DNA from: CAZQQU01 sp964595625
GTDB lineage: Bacteria; Bacteroidota; Bacteroidia; Flavobacteriales; Flavobacteriaceae
Length of the DNA stretch: 64,000 bases
NCBI GenBank assembly: GCA_964595625.1
Contig: CAZQQU010000002.1
Location: 186,001-250,000 of the forward strand
Direction of reading: 5' to 3'
Positions 26,301 through 35,858 of this stretch are shown here, in pieces; the first letter of the stretch is position 1; every line of letters begins with the position of its first letter. Under the pieces are notes generated by a model. The model made no database searches. It worked only from the letters and a program-made list of their open reading frames with translations, and was not told the origin of the DNA. The translations under genes and the position numbers were made by a program.

Positions 26301-26421
26301 GATTTAGCATTTTTTAAACACAACGATTCCCGATTTCTAGTTATCTTTCTGATTTCTTAGACGAATGTTATTGACTAACGTCTAGCACCAAATTTTTGTA
26401 ATCAATTCATCGAATACACCG

Positions 26422-26940
26422 ATGAAAACTATAGGACTGTTTATTGGATTATTTCTCATGTGCGCTTGCTCAAGTGTACGTGTAGCCTATGATTACGACA
26501 CTACCGTAAATTTTTCCACCTATCGCAGTTATAATTTTTACCCCTCTATAGAATCGGGCTTGAATTCATTAGACAACCATCGGATTATGACAATTACCGA
26601 CAGTATTTTAAGATTTCGTGGTTGGGAGAAAAGCGATAACCCCCAATTGTATATCAATTTTTACGCTTCAGAAAATGTGACGCCTTCCCGAAATACCATC
26701 GGTATTGGCTATGGAAGTATAGGGAGAAACACCTCGGTGGGTATTTCTGGAGGATTCCCAGTGGGCGGTAATGAAGTACAGCAACATTTGGTGATTGATT
26801 TTATAGATATTGCTCAAGATGCACTGATTTGGCAAGCCCAAATCGAAAGTAATTACAAACAAAAATCCGGTCCCGAAGGTAAACAAAAGCACTACCAAAA
26901 GGTGCTGGATAAAGTGTTTTCGGGCTTTCCACCTCAGTAA
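26422..26940 (+). CDS. DUF4136 lipoprotein
   Basis: This 172-residue protein has a short lipoprotein signal (MKTIGLFIGLFLMCACSS, Cys at about residue 16). The body matches the DUF4136 pattern: V-x-Y-D-x-D-x-T-V-N-F-S-x-Y-R-S-Y-N-F, then LYINFYASENV, the Gly-rich GIGYGSIGRN, LVIDFIDIAQDALIW and the late KVFSGFPP. It should sit in the outer or inner membrane facing the periplasm. Its function is unknown. Confidence 0.88.
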   Translation: MKTIGLFIGLFLMCACSSVRVAYDYDTTVNFSTYRSYNFYPSIESGLNSLDNHRIMTITDSILRFRGWEKSDNPQLYINFYASENVTPSRNTIGIGYGSIGRNTSVGISGGFPVGGNEVQQHLVIDFIDIAQDALIWQAQIESNYKQKSGPEGKQKHYQKVLDKVFSGFPPQ

Positions 26941-27018
26941 CATAATGGATGAAACGATAAAAAATCAACACCTCTAAAAAACCTTGAAAAATAATTTTCA
27001 AAAGTTCGTCCACTCCAT

Positions 27019-27026
27019 TACCTTTG
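27019..27026 (+). promoter_or_regulatory. TAnnTTTG promoter box (TACCTTTG) of the TerC gene
   Basis: TACCTTTG lies 26 bases before ATG 27052. The leader is too short for a yybP-ykoY manganese riboswitch, which often controls such genes elsewhere. Confidence 0.6.
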
Positions 27027-27051
27027 GAGTATTAACCTAAATCTATAGGTA

Positions 27052-27834
27052 ATGGAATTTCTATCCAACCCCGATACTTGGTTAGCGTTTGTAACGCTCA
27101 CTTTTTTAGAAGTTGTTCTCGGAATTGATAACATTATTTTTATTTCTATCGTAGCCGGTAAATTACCCGAAGAAAAACGGCGTAAAGCTACCCGCCTCGG
27201 CTTGTTTTTAGCTATGTTTTTACGTATAGCTATGCTGTTTGGAATCACCTTGCTCATCGCCATGAAAAAACCATGGTTTAGTGTTGATTGGGGTTGGTTT
27301 TCAGCAGAATTTAATGGACAAGCTCTGATCTTGCTTTTGGGAGGTGTTTTTCTGATTTATAAAAGTACCAAGGAAATCCACGAAAAAGTAACCTTGGCCG
27401 CTTCTCACGAAACTGAGCCTTCGATAGCCAAACAGGCGGTGAAAAACTTTGGAAGTGTCTTATTACAAATCTTGGCGATTGATTTGGTTTTTTCACTTGA
27501 TAGTATTTTAACTGCCGTGGGTATGACCAGTGGAATTGAAGGAGCTTTGTATATAATGATTGCTGCAGTAGTGATTTCGGTTTTAGTGATGTTATTATTT
27601 GCGATACCGATAGGTAATTTTGTAAACAGGCATCCCACTATACAAATTTTGGCACTCTCGTTTTTAATACTCATCGGATTTATGCTTACCACAGAAAGCA
27701 TGCACGTTTCTAATGCGGTTTTGATGGGGCAAGACGTCGGTGCAGTGCCCAAGGGCTACCTCTATTTTGCTATAGCTTTTTCCTTGGGTGTAGAATTTCT
27801 TAATATGCGAATTCGAAAAAATTCGACCCCCTAA
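27052..27834 (+). CDS. TerC-family integral membrane protein
   Basis: This 260-residue protein has about seven membrane helices and the two TerC/Alx signatures: LEVVLGIDNIIFISIVAGKLP near the N-terminus and AIDLVFSLDSILTAVGM in the middle, with acidic residues inside helices as for metal transport. Family members export manganese or protect against metal and pH stress and may act at the Sec translocon. It has its own promoter. The S46 peptidase gene follows 35 bases later and may be cotranscribed. Confidence 0.92.
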   Translation: MEFLSNPDTWLAFVTLTFLEVVLGIDNIIFISIVAGKLPEEKRRKATRLGLFLAMFLRIAMLFGITLLIAMKKPWFSVDWGWFSAEFNGQALILLLGGVFLIYKSTKEIHEKVTLAASHETEPSIAKQAVKNFGSVLLQILAIDLVFSLDSILTAVGMTSGIEGALYIMIAAVVISVLVMLLFAIPIGNFVNRHPTIQILALSFLILIGFMLTTESMHVSNAVLMGQDVGAVPKGYLYFAIAFSLGVEFLNMRIRKNSTP

Positions 27835-27869
27835 TCCGTAACTAATTATTTGATATAAATGCTTTTACA

Positions 27870-30026
27870 ATGAAAAAAACAATTTTACTTTTTTTAATTT
27901 CCTTACTGTGTCTGCCTGTAAAGGCCAATGAAGGCATGTGGTTTTTAATGCATATCGAGCGGTTGAATTATGTCGATATGCAAGAAATGGGCTTACAACT
28001 CACCGCTGAGGAAATCTACAGTATCAACAACCATAGTTTAAAAGATGCCATCGTGCAATTTGGTGGCGGATGTACCGCCGAAATAATTTCCTCCAATGGC
28101 TTAGTATTGACAAATCACCATTGTGGATACGGTCAAATTGCCCAACTTTCTACGGAAGAAAACGACTATCTAACCAACGGGTTTTGGGCTAAAAATCACG
28201 CCGAGGAGCTCAAGCCGGCCAATCTTAAAGTTCGTTTCTTTGTGCGAATGGACGATGTTACCCAGCGTATTTTGGGATTGGTTAATGATACGATGAGCGA
28301 ATCAGAACGTGAAAAAGTCATCAATCAAGAAATTGCAAAAATAGAACAAGAGAATAGTGAAGGTGGAAAATATATCGTATCGGTACGCTCATTTTATAAC
28401 GGAAATGAATACTATTATTTTGTATATCAGGATTATTCGGATGTTCGTTTAGTGGGTACTCCACCAAACAGTATCGGTAAGTTTGGAGGGGATACTGATA
28501 ATTGGGAATGGCCCCGACATACCGGAGATTTTGCCTTGTTTCGAGTGTACGGAGATAAAGACGGTAATCCAGCTGAATATTCACCCGATAATGTTCCTTT
28601 ACAAGTAAAATATCACTTGCCCGTCAGTTTAAAAGGAGTAGAAGAAGGTGATTTTGCTATGATTTTAGGATATCCGGGTCGAACCAACCGTTGGATGCCT
28701 TCTGCGGGTGTGGAGCAAAACGTCAAATATGCCTATCCAGCATGGGTGGAAGCGTCTAAAACATCGATGGATGTTATGAAAAAATATATGGATGCCAATC
28801 AGCAAGTGAATTTAGATTACGCTTCTTCCTACAGCAGTATAGCCAATTATTGGAAAAATCGCCAAGGAATGATTGACGCCCTGACCCAACACAATACCGT
28901 AAAAACCAAAAAGAAATCGGAAGATAAATTTGTCAAACAATACAATAAGAAATACGGTAAGAAAGCGGGCGACCAAATTATGGATGCCATCAATAGCTAT
29001 TATGCTAAAACCAACGAACTTGCTAGCCAGCGTTATTATTTAATGGGAGGTATTTTGCGCTCCAGCAGAATTGTTCCGCAACCGGTACGTCTTAAAAACC
29101 TATTGACTGAATACGTGGCCGAAACTCAAAAAGGAAATTCTGAGGCTCGTGAAAAATTGCAAAAAACCTTGGATGAAGCATATGAAAAGATTCATCTGCC
29201 ACTGGAAAAGGATATTTTAAAAGCACATATTGAGTTATATACGCATCGGGTAGGAAAACTTGATTTTCTTCCGAATCTATCCAGCCAAAGCGAAATGGAT
29301 GGAATCGATCCCATCGCACAATTTATAGATCAGGTGTTTGCTACTAGCATTTTTACCAATCCTCAAAAAATGCAAGAGTTTTTAGACCAACCTACACTAG
29401 AAAAGATTACTGCGGATCCCATGACCCAAATTTCTGATGAGATTTACGGTAAGTACCGAGCTAAATCCGAAGAAGAGAAACAGTGGGAAGAAGATTACCA
29501 ACGAGCTTTCCGTAAAATGATCCAAGGTATGCGTGACCTAAACCCCAATACTAAATACTATCCCGATGCGAACAGTACTCTGCGACTAACATACGGTACG
29601 GTGCGTGCTTTGCCATTAGCCAAAGGAAAAGTAAACGACGCGCTCAAAAATTATTATACCACCTTGGAAGGGACTTTGGCAAAATACCAACCGGGTGACG
29701 ACGAATTTGATATTCCGCAAAAGTTATTTGACTTACATAAAAACAAAGATTACGGACAGTATGCCGATAAAAATGGGCAAATTTCCGTTAACTTCTTAAC
29801 CGACCATGATATAACCGGAGGAAATTCTGGTTCGCCGGTATTGAATGGTCAAGGCGAGCTTATAGGTATTGCTTTTGACGGAAATATCGAAGCCATGGCG
29901 GGTGATGTTATCTTTGACCCCGAATTGCAGCGAGCTATCAATGTAGATATTCGATATGTCCTTTTTATTATAGATAAATACGCCGGGGCGACCCATTTGA
30001 TTGATGAAATGACCTTGGTCAAATAA
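27870..30026 (+). CDS. S46-family dipeptidyl-peptidase, DPP7-like
   Basis: This 718-residue exported serine peptidase has a signal peptide ending at about residue 20 (VKANEGMW). The triad is visible: His83 in TNHHCG, an Asp in RHTGDF (about residue 220) and Ser653 in GGNSGSPV. In DPP11 of Porphyromonas an Arg at the position 18 residues after the Ser gives Asp/Glu specificity; here that position is Gly671 in AFDGN, as in DPP7, so hydrophobic P1 residues are expected. It works in the periplasm, cutting dipeptides for uptake. A terminator follows. Confidence 0.93.
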   Translation: MKKTILLFLISLLCLPVKANEGMWFLMHIERLNYVDMQEMGLQLTAEEIYSINNHSLKDAIVQFGGGCTAEIISSNGLVLTNHHCGYGQIAQLSTEENDYLTNGFWAKNHAEELKPANLKVRFFVRMDDVTQRILGLVNDTMSESEREKVINQEIAKIEQENSEGGKYIVSVRSFYNGNEYYYFVYQDYSDVRLVGTPPNSIGKFGGDTDNWEWPRHTGDFALFRVYGDKDGNPAEYSPDNVPLQVKYHLPVSLKGVEEGDFAMILGYPGRTNRWMPSAGVEQNVKYAYPAWVEASKTSMDVMKKYMDANQQVNLDYASSYSSIANYWKNRQGMIDALTQHNTVKTKKKSEDKFVKQYNKKYGKKAGDQIMDAINSYYAKTNELASQRYYLMGGILRSSRIVPQPVRLKNLLTEYVAETQKGNSEAREKLQKTLDEAYEKIHLPLEKDILKAHIELYTHRVGKLDFLPNLSSQSEMDGIDPIAQFIDQVFATSIFTNPQKMQEFLDQPTLEKITADPMTQISDEIYGKYRAKSEEEKQWEEDYQRAFRKMIQGMRDLNPNTKYYPDANSTLRLTYGTVRALPLAKGKVNDALKNYYTTLEGTLAKYQPGDDEFDIPQKLFDLHKNKDYGQYADKNGQISVNFLTDHDITGGNSGSPVLNGQGELIGIAFDGNIEAMAGDVIFDPELQRAINVDIRYVLFIIDKYAGATHLIDEMTLVK

Positions 30027-30044
30027 ACGTCTTACCAATGTATG

Positions 30045-30080
30045 AAAAACTCCGATAAACTGTGCTTTATCGGAGTTTTT
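30045..30080. terminator. Bidirectional intrinsic terminator between S46 gene and rarA
   Basis: A perfect 15-bp stem (aaaaactccgataaa and its complement) with a 6-base loop and T runs on both strands lies between two convergent genes. Confidence 0.9.
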
Positions 30081-30081
30081 T

Positions 30082-31359
30082 TTAATAGTTGTATTTGTCT
30101 TTCCAAAGGGATTTTAAATACTGACGGAATTGGTTTTCTTTGGGATTATTACCCGGTTGGTAAAAGGTAGTTCCGCTAATTTCGGGAGGTAAAAATTCGT
30201 GGGTTACAAAATGGCCTTCATAGTCATGAGCATAGGCATAATTTTGACCGTACCCCAATTCTTTCATCAGTTTGGTAGGGGCATTGCGCAAAGAAAGGGG
30301 CACTTCCAAGTCACCCGTTTTCTCTACATAGGCTAAGGCTTCATTAATGGCTCGGTAACTCGCATGACTCTTTGGCGAAGTAGCTAAATAAACTGCGCAT
30401 TGACTCAATATAATACGCGCTTCGGGATAGCCAATCATACTGACGGCTTGAAAGGTATTGGTAGCCATAACTAAAGCGGTGGGATTGGCATTACCGATGT
30501 CTTCAGCGGCTAAAATAATCATGCGCCGCGCTATAAATTTGACATCTTCGCCCCCGGCTATCATACGGGCCAACCAATACACGGCTGCATTGGGATCGCT
30601 CCCCCGTATGGATTTAATAAATGCCGAAATGATATCGTAATGTTGTTCGCCGGTTTTGTCGTAGCGCAAGGTTTTTTGCTGTACCTTTTGCATTACCATG
30701 GCATTGGAGATGGTGATTGTATCGCTGGCTTCCGATTGGATGACCAATTCAAATATGTTGAGTAGTTTGCGGGCATCGCCTCCCGACAAACGCAGTAAAG
30801 CTTCGGTTTCTTGTAAATCAATTTGTTTCTGCTGCAGCCAGGTATCTTTTGCCATTGCCTGCTGGAGAAGTGCAATCAAATCTTCTTTCCCGAAAGGGTT
30901 TAGTACATACACCTGACATCGAGACAGTAAAGCCGGAATGACTTCAAAACTGGGATTTTCAGTGGTAGCACCTATTAAGGTAACCCAACCCTTTTCTACG
31001 GCACCCAACAGCGAATCCTGCTGCGATTTACTAAAGCGATGTATCTCATCGATAAACAAAATCGGGTTTTTGGTGGTGAATAGGCCGTCACTTTTTTTGG
31101 CTTTGTCAATCACCTCCCGTACGTCTTTTACACCGCTGTTAATCGCACTCAAGGTGAAAAAAGGACGTTGACTTTCTTGGGCTATGATATGGGCTAAGGT
31201 AGTTTTACCAACTCCGGGAGGTCCCCATAAAATCATGGAAGGTACCAAACCGCGTTTAATTTGTGAGGTTAAAACGCCTGTAGGACCAACTAAGTGCTGC
31301 TGACTGATATAGTCGTCAAGGGTAGTGGGGCGAATGCGTTCTGCTAATGGCGTATTCAT
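30082..31359 (-). CDS. rarA: Replication-associated recombination protein A (AAA+ ATPase)
   Basis: This 425-residue protein is a RarA/MgsA/WRNIP1 AAA+ ATPase: LAERIRPTTLDDYISQQHLVG at the N-terminus, Walker A GPPGVGKTT, Walker B LFIDEIHRFSK, sensor GATTENPSF, and a C-terminal tetramerisation domain with GSDPNAAVYWLARMIAGGED and AAEDIGNANP. It acts at stalled replication forks and single-strand ends. It is transcribed alone. Confidence 0.96.
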   Translation of the reverse strand: MNTPLAERIRPTTLDDYISQQHLVGPTGVLTSQIKRGLVPSMILWGPPGVGKTTLAHIIAQESQRPFFTLSAINSGVKDVREVIDKAKKSDGLFTTKNPILFIDEIHRFSKSQQDSLLGAVEKGWVTLIGATTENPSFEVIPALLSRCQVYVLNPFGKEDLIALLQQAMAKDTWLQQKQIDLQETEALLRLSGGDARKLLNIFELVIQSEASDTITISNAMVMQKVQQKTLRYDKTGEQHYDIISAFIKSIRGSDPNAAVYWLARMIAGGEDVKFIARRMIILAAEDIGNANPTALVMATNTFQAVSMIGYPEARIILSQCAVYLATSPKSHASYRAINEALAYVEKTGDLEVPLSLRNAPTKLMKELGYGQNYAYAHDYEGHFVTHEFLPPEISGTTFYQPGNNPKENQFRQYLKSLWKDKYNY

Positions 31360-31477
31360 TAGGTAAAAGTAAGAAGATTTGATGGTAAATAAAAGAAAAT
31401 TGAAAGTGCATTCCAGGTGTATTTGGGGGACTAAAAGATAGGACTATGACAAATATTCAGTATTTTTAAAAAGGCAA

Positions 31478-31485
31478 TATTTTTG
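31478..31485 (+). promoter_or_regulatory. TAnnTTTG promoter box (TATTTTTG) of the rhomboid gene
   Basis: TATTTTTG lies 14 bases before ATG 31499, so the leader would be very short. Confidence 0.5.
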
Positions 31486-31498
31486 ACACTATGGGATT

Positions 31499-32275
31499 AT
31501 GAAACAAAAAGACAATCCATTTGTATTTACCACTGGCACGGTAGGGTATCCGTTACTTTTTGTGATGGTGATGTGGCTGGTTTTTTGGTTGGAATTTCGC
31601 CTACGCCTCAACTTAGTTCCCTATGGGATTTATCCCCAAAAGTTAAGCGGTTTAAAAGGGATTTTATTTTCTCCCTGGATTCATGGCGATTTGCAGCACT
31701 TGTTTAACAACTCGATTCCTCTGTTTGTTCTGACGGCTTTCTTGTTTTATTTTTACCGCCAGCAAAGTTGGCGAGTATTACTTCTGGGATTGGTATTTAC
31801 CGGCTTTCTCACTTGGCTTATAGGCCGGCCTTCCTACCATATTGGTGCCAGTGGTATGGTTTATATGCTGGTTACTCTTTTGTTTTTTAAAGGAATTTTT
31901 TCGCAGTATTATCGGTTGGTCGCTATTTCGATGATGGTGGTATTTTTGTACGGCGGATTGGTATGGTATATATTTCCAACCGAGCAAGGGATTTCTTGGG
32001 AAGGCCATTTGGCGGGAAGTATCACTGGATTAATACTAGCTATCTTTACTAAAAACATCATTTATAAACCCAAACTTTACGCCTGGGAACAAGAGGATTA
32101 TAATCCAGAAGAAGACGAATTTATGCAAATGTTTGACGAAGATGGTAATTTTGTAGGCAAACCCAAAGAAGAACCTACCCATTCGGAGGAGAATTCCTTT
32201 ACCAGTTCGGTTTCAGTTACCTACAGCTATCGTGAAAAATCTGCTTCTAATCCACCCCCTCACAAAGAGCCGTAG
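31499..32275 (+). CDS. Rhomboid-family intramembrane serine protease
   Basis: This 258-residue protein has six likely membrane helices. The conserved HGDLQHLFNNSIPL helix, the nucleophile motif GASGMVY with Ser118 and the catalytic His in EGHLAGSITG are present, so the dyad is intact. A C-terminal acidic soluble tail of about 70 residues, with DEDGNF near 'VGKPK', lies outside the core. It cleaves membrane helices; the substrate is unknown. Confidence 0.93.
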   Translation: MKQKDNPFVFTTGTVGYPLLFVMVMWLVFWLEFRLRLNLVPYGIYPQKLSGLKGILFSPWIHGDLQHLFNNSIPLFVLTAFLFYFYRQQSWRVLLLGLVFTGFLTWLIGRPSYHIGASGMVYMLVTLLFFKGIFSQYYRLVAISMMVVFLYGGLVWYIFPTEQGISWEGHLAGSITGLILAIFTKNIIYKPKLYAWEQEDYNPEEDEFMQMFDEDGNFVGKPKEEPTHSEENSFTSSVSVTYSYREKSASNPPPHKEP

Positions 32276-32338
32276 TAGTTCACTACCATACCACTTGATT
32301 TATTATAACTATCAGGAGGGTTAAAGTAAAACTCTCCT

Positions 32339-33082
32339 TTAAGTTTCGGTACGTTGTCGGATAATTTCGTACAGAAAAGCACCGCAGGCCACCGACACAT
32401 TTAACGAGGCAATATGGCCGGTGATAGGCAATTTTACACTGGCATCTACCAATTTTAAAACCGAGGGATTAATACCCCGATCTTCCGAGCCCAGTATCAA
32501 GGCCAGCGGTTGTTTAAAATCGGCTTGATACAGAGTTTGAGTTGCTTTTTCGGTGGCAGCTACTACATGAATTCCCGAACCTTGCAAATAAAAAACAGCA
32601 TCTTTTACATGAGCGGTTTTACAAAGCGGAACTTCAAAAATACCACCGGCAGAAGTTTTAACTGTATCGGCATTAATGGGGGCTGATCCGTGCTGAGGTA
32701 GGATAATCCCATTCACACCCGTACAGGCAGCGGTACGTATAATTGCTCCTAAGTTTCGGGTATCCGAAATTTCGTCTAACAATATAAATAAAGGAGTGCT
32801 GGTTTTTTGAAAAGCTTTTTCCACCATGCTTTCTAGGCTTTCAAAAGCTATGGGCGAAATACGGGCGACAGCACCCTGATGATTTCCTTTGGATAATTTG
32901 TGAAGCTTTTCAAGCGGTACATACGAAACCGGTATGTTGTTATTTCGAAGCGTCTGTACCAGTTCCCGCATTAAGTCACTCGAAGTTTGTTGTTGGAGAA
33001 TAACTTTATCAATAGCCACTTTTTTAGAATGTATAGCTTCTAAAATAGCGCGAATTCCAAAAATATACGATGATGTAGTCAA
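32339..33082 (-). CDS. rlmB: 23S rRNA 2'-O-methyltransferase, RlmB/TrmH type
   Basis: This is a SPOUT-class SAM methyltransferase (about 247 residues from the chosen start). It has an N-terminal substrate-binding domain (IFGIRAILEAIHS) and the knotted C-terminal domain: LLDEISDTRNLGAIIRTAACTG, LILGSEDRGI and LPITGHIASLNVSVACG. These fit RlmB, which methylates G2251 of 23S rRNA, though other TrmH paralogues remain possible. The frame is open to 33100, but a TACCTTTG promoter box at 33098-33105 overlaps that TTG. TTG 33082 (LTTSSYIFG) is therefore the likely start. Confidence 0.88.
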   Translation of the reverse strand: MTTSSYIFGIRAILEAIHSKKVAIDKVILQQQTSSDLMRELVQTLRNNNIPVSYVPLEKLHKLSKGNHQGAVARISPIAFESLESMVEKAFQKTSTPLFILLDEISDTRNLGAIIRTAACTGVNGIILPQHGSAPINADTVKTSAGGIFEVPLCKTAHVKDAVFYLQGSGIHVVAATEKATQTLYQADFKQPLALILGSEDRGINPSVLKLVDASVKLPITGHIASLNVSVACGAFLYEIIRQRTET

Positions 33083-33097
33083 TGTAAAATATTTTGT

Positions 33098-33105
33098 CAA
33101 AGGTA
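33098..33105 (-). promoter_or_regulatory. TAnnTTTG promoter box (TACCTTTG) of the rlmB-like gene
   Basis: The minus strand reads TACCTTTG 15 bases upstream of TTG 33082. Confidence 0.6.
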
Positions 33106-33309
33106 TTGATTTTTAAGAAAATTAGGCAGGCGATTCTTCCGACAAAATGTCTGAGTTACACCAGACTTTGTCCAAGTAGATATTGATGTTATTTTGTGTA
33201 AATGTTAATAGAGTTCTTAAACCCTTGCAATAGCGGGAGTGAAAGCTGTAATTGGTTTGTGAAAACTGAAAAATTATTATATCTTTAGTAAAATTTTAAA
33301 ATCGCTTGT

Positions 33310-33657
33310 ATGAAATTAATTTTACAATTGCTTATTACCGCTGCCCTGGTATTAGGATTATCCTATATACTATCGGGTATAACCATTTCAGAGGGTAAAT
33401 TTATGACAGCCCTGATCGTAGCACTAGTCCTAGGACTTCTCAACATTCTTGTCAAGCCCATTTTGGTTTTCTTAACCTTGCCGGCTACACTGATTACCTT
33501 TGGTTTGTTCCTTTTTATTATCAATGCAATCATGGTTCTGCTGGTCGAAAAATTGGTTTCAGGCTTTAATGTGGAGAATTTTTGGTGGGCTTTACTCTTT
33601 AGTATGCTCTTAACCTTTTGCCAATCCATTTTGCATTCATTACTTGATAAGAAATAA
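33310..33657 (+). CDS. Phage-holin-family/YvlD-like membrane protein
   Basis: This 115-residue protein has four membrane helices and the pattern of the YvlD/DUF360 'holin superfamily IV' group: ALVLGLLNILVKPIL, FLTLPATLITFGLFLFIINAIMVLL. The name is historical; members are common chromosomal proteins and there is no phage context here. In Bacteroidota the function is unknown. It precedes tig by 102 bases. Confidence 0.88.
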   Translation: MKLILQLLITAALVLGLSYILSGITISEGKFMTALIVALVLGLLNILVKPILVFLTLPATLITFGLFLFIINAIMVLLVEKLVSGFNVENFWWALLFSMLLTFCQSILHSLLDKK

Positions 33658-33705
33658 GAGGCTAAAAGCAAGAGACTTTTAATACTTTTTTAATATAAAA
33701 AAGCG

Positions 33706-33713
33706 TAATTTTG
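33706..33713 (+). promoter_or_regulatory. TAnnTTTG promoter box (TAATTTTG) of tig
   Basis: TAATTTTG lies 46 bases before ATG 33760 and directly before a perfect hairpin. Confidence 0.6.
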
Positions 33714-33714
33714 C

Positions 33715-33731
33715 ACCCGCCTTAGGCGGGT
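33715..33731. promoter_or_regulatory. Perfect hairpin acccgcc-tta-ggcgggt at the tig transcription start
   Basis: A 7-bp GC-rich inverted repeat with a 3-base loop begins two bases after the TAATTTTG box. Transcription should start within the left arm, so it may be an operator rather than an RNA hairpin. Confidence 0.45.
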
Positions 33732-33759
33732 TTATTTATTTACAAACAAAAAAAGTACG

Positions 33760-35079
33760 ATGAACATTAGTAGACACAATATCGACGATTTAAACGTGGT
33801 TTTAACCGTTCAAATTACCAAAGAGGACTATGCCCCTCAAGTGGAAAAAATACTTAAAAACTACCAAAAAACAGCTAATATACCTGGTTTTAGAAAAGGG
33901 CATGTTCCCATGGGAATGATTCAAAAACAATACGGTAAAGCCGTTTTACTTGACGAAGTCAATAAACTTATTCAAGAAAGTCTAAACTCTTATATAACTC
34001 AAGAAAAATTAGAAGTACTAGGCAATCCCCTGCCGGTTGAAAATCCTGATTTTAATTTAGATAATGAAGATTTTTCTTTTGATTTTGAAATTGGTTTGTC
34101 CCCAAAATTTGAGGTTGATTTAAAGAAAAAACCGATTTCTAATTATAAAGTTATTGCTGATAAGGCCTTTTTAGACCAACAAATTAAATCGATTCGTAAG
34201 AGCTATGGCAAACTAATTTCTAAGGATACCGTAGAAGCGGACGACGAAATCACCGGAGTGTTTACTAATGAAGAAATGAACATCGAGAAGAAAGCTACTT
34301 TTTCTTTAGAAAGAATTAAAGATAAAAAACAAAAAGAAGCTCTTTTAGGGAAAAAACCAGGCGACACGGTAGTTTTAGCCACCAAAAATTTGTTTGTAGA
34401 TGAACACGATAACCAGCATTACTTAGGGGTGTCTCACGACCAAACCCACGGCTTAGATATCGAAGTAACATTAGCTATTGAAGAGGTTTCTACCTACGAA
34501 TTGGCCGAAATCAATCAAGAGCTTTGGGATAAAGTATTTGGTAAAGACGTGGTGAAATCAGAAAAAGAAGCCCGTGAAAAAATTAAAACTGATGCTGAAA
34601 AGCAATTTGAGCAATACGCAGACCAAGTTTTATTAAATGAAGTTGTTGAGAGTTTGATTGAAAATACCAAATTTGATTTACCCAGAGAATTTTTGATCAA
34701 ATGGCTTGAAAAAGGAGGAGAACAACCCATGGAAAAGGAAGAAGCCGTTGCTGAATACGAACGCACTGAAAAGGGACTTCGTTACCAACTGATCGAGGCA
34801 AAAATCATGTCTGAAAACAATCTGTATGCTAATTTTGAAGAGTTAAAATCGTATACGAAACAGATGATTGCTGCTCAAATGGCACAATATGGAAGAATGG
34901 ATACGGAAGAAGAAGAGCTCGAAAATATTGCGGCACGTATTTTGTCTAATCAAGAAGAAGTAAAACGATTGGCTGACCAGTTAAACCAATCCAAAATGCT
35001 AAAATTCTTTAAAGAAAATACGCAATTAGAAGAAAAAGAAATAACTTACGATAAATTTACACAAGAAGTATATCATTAA
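33760..35079 (+). CDS. tig: Trigger factor
   Basis: The ribosome-bound chaperone meets new chains at the tunnel exit. This 439-residue protein has the N-terminal ribosome-binding domain with FRKGHVPMGMIQKQYG (the FRxGxxP signature), a diverged central domain and a helical C-terminal domain (residues about 260-439). The central domain lacks the FKBP-type peptidyl-prolyl isomerase residues I would expect, as in other Bacteroidota. It is first in the order tig-clpP-clpX. Confidence 0.95.
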   Translation: MNISRHNIDDLNVVLTVQITKEDYAPQVEKILKNYQKTANIPGFRKGHVPMGMIQKQYGKAVLLDEVNKLIQESLNSYITQEKLEVLGNPLPVENPDFNLDNEDFSFDFEIGLSPKFEVDLKKKPISNYKVIADKAFLDQQIKSIRKSYGKLISKDTVEADDEITGVFTNEEMNIEKKATFSLERIKDKKQKEALLGKKPGDTVVLATKNLFVDEHDNQHYLGVSHDQTHGLDIEVTLAIEEVSTYELAEINQELWDKVFGKDVVKSEKEAREKIKTDAEKQFEQYADQVLLNEVVESLIENTKFDLPREFLIKWLEKGGEQPMEKEEAVAEYERTEKGLRYQLIEAKIMSENNLYANFEELKSYTKQMIAAQMAQYGRMDTEEEELENIAARILSNQEEVKRLADQLNQSKMLKFFKENTQLEEKEITYDKFTQEVYH

Positions 35080-35130
35080 TTTGCTGTTTAAAGCTTCGAG
35101 TTTTAGATAGAAAACCTGTAAAAACAACTT

Positions 35131-35802
35131 ATGGATTTTGCTAAAGAATTTGAAAAATTTGCCATTAAAGAGCGCGGAATCAGTAGTACTTACTACAATC
35201 AAATAATCAGTAGTATGTATCCCGTGGGACTCACTCCCAATATCATCGAAGAGCGTCAAATGAACATTGCTATTTTTGATGTTTTTTCTCGGTTGATGAT
35301 GGATCGCATCATTTTTATGGGTACAGCTATTAATGATCAAGTCGCTAATATCATCCAAGCCCAATTGCTATTCCTGGAAAGTACAGACTCTTCCAAAGAC
35401 ATTCAAATATATATCAATTCGCCCGGAGGGAGTGTATATGCCGGATTGGGTATTTACGATACCATGCAGTATATCCGCCCTGACGTAGCTACCATCTGTA
35501 CCGGTATGGCAGCCTCTATGGCAGCCGTACTTTTATGTGCCGGTCAAAAGGGGAAACGCAGTGCGCTACCTCACTCGCGAGTGATGATTCATCAACCTAT
35601 GGGAGGGGCGCAAGGCCAAGCGAGCGATATTGAAATTACTGCCAAAGAAATCTTGACATTAAAAGAAGAACTTTACCAAATTATTGCTAAACATTCTGGT
35701 CAAACCTATGAAAGGGTTTATGAAGATAGTGATAGAGATTATTGGATGAAAGCTGAGAAAGCTCGAGATTACGGAATGATTGATGAAATTTTGGAACGTT
35801 AA
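35131..35802 (+). CDS. clpP: ATP-dependent Clp protease proteolytic subunit
   Basis: The 223-residue subunit has the full catalytic triad: Ser129 in GMAASMAAVLLCAG, His in HSRVMIHQPMGG and Asp in DSDRDYWM. It starts MDFAKEFEKFAIKERGI. It forms the tetradecamer that ClpX feeds. It follows tig by 51 bases and precedes clpX by 56, so the three form an operon-like unit in the order found in most bacteria. Confidence 0.97.
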   Translation: MDFAKEFEKFAIKERGISSTYYNQIISSMYPVGLTPNIIEERQMNIAIFDVFSRLMMDRIIFMGTAINDQVANIIQAQLLFLESTDSSKDIQIYINSPGGSVYAGLGIYDTMQYIRPDVATICTGMAASMAAVLLCAGQKGKRSALPHSRVMIHQPMGGAQGQASDIEITAKEILTLKEELYQIIAKHSGQTYERVYEDSDRDYWMKAEKARDYGMIDEILER

Positions 35803-35858
35803 TACCTACGTTTTAGGTTGTTACCTCCAATTTTATAGAACGCTTAAAAGAGATTGCC

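Noticed and set aside
33083..33100. rlmB start at TTG 33100
   Set aside because: The TACCTTTG box overlaps it, so the RNA would start downstream.
33310..33657. Prophage gene suggested by the 'holin' family name
   Set aside because: No other phage gene lies nearby, and the family is a common chromosomal one.
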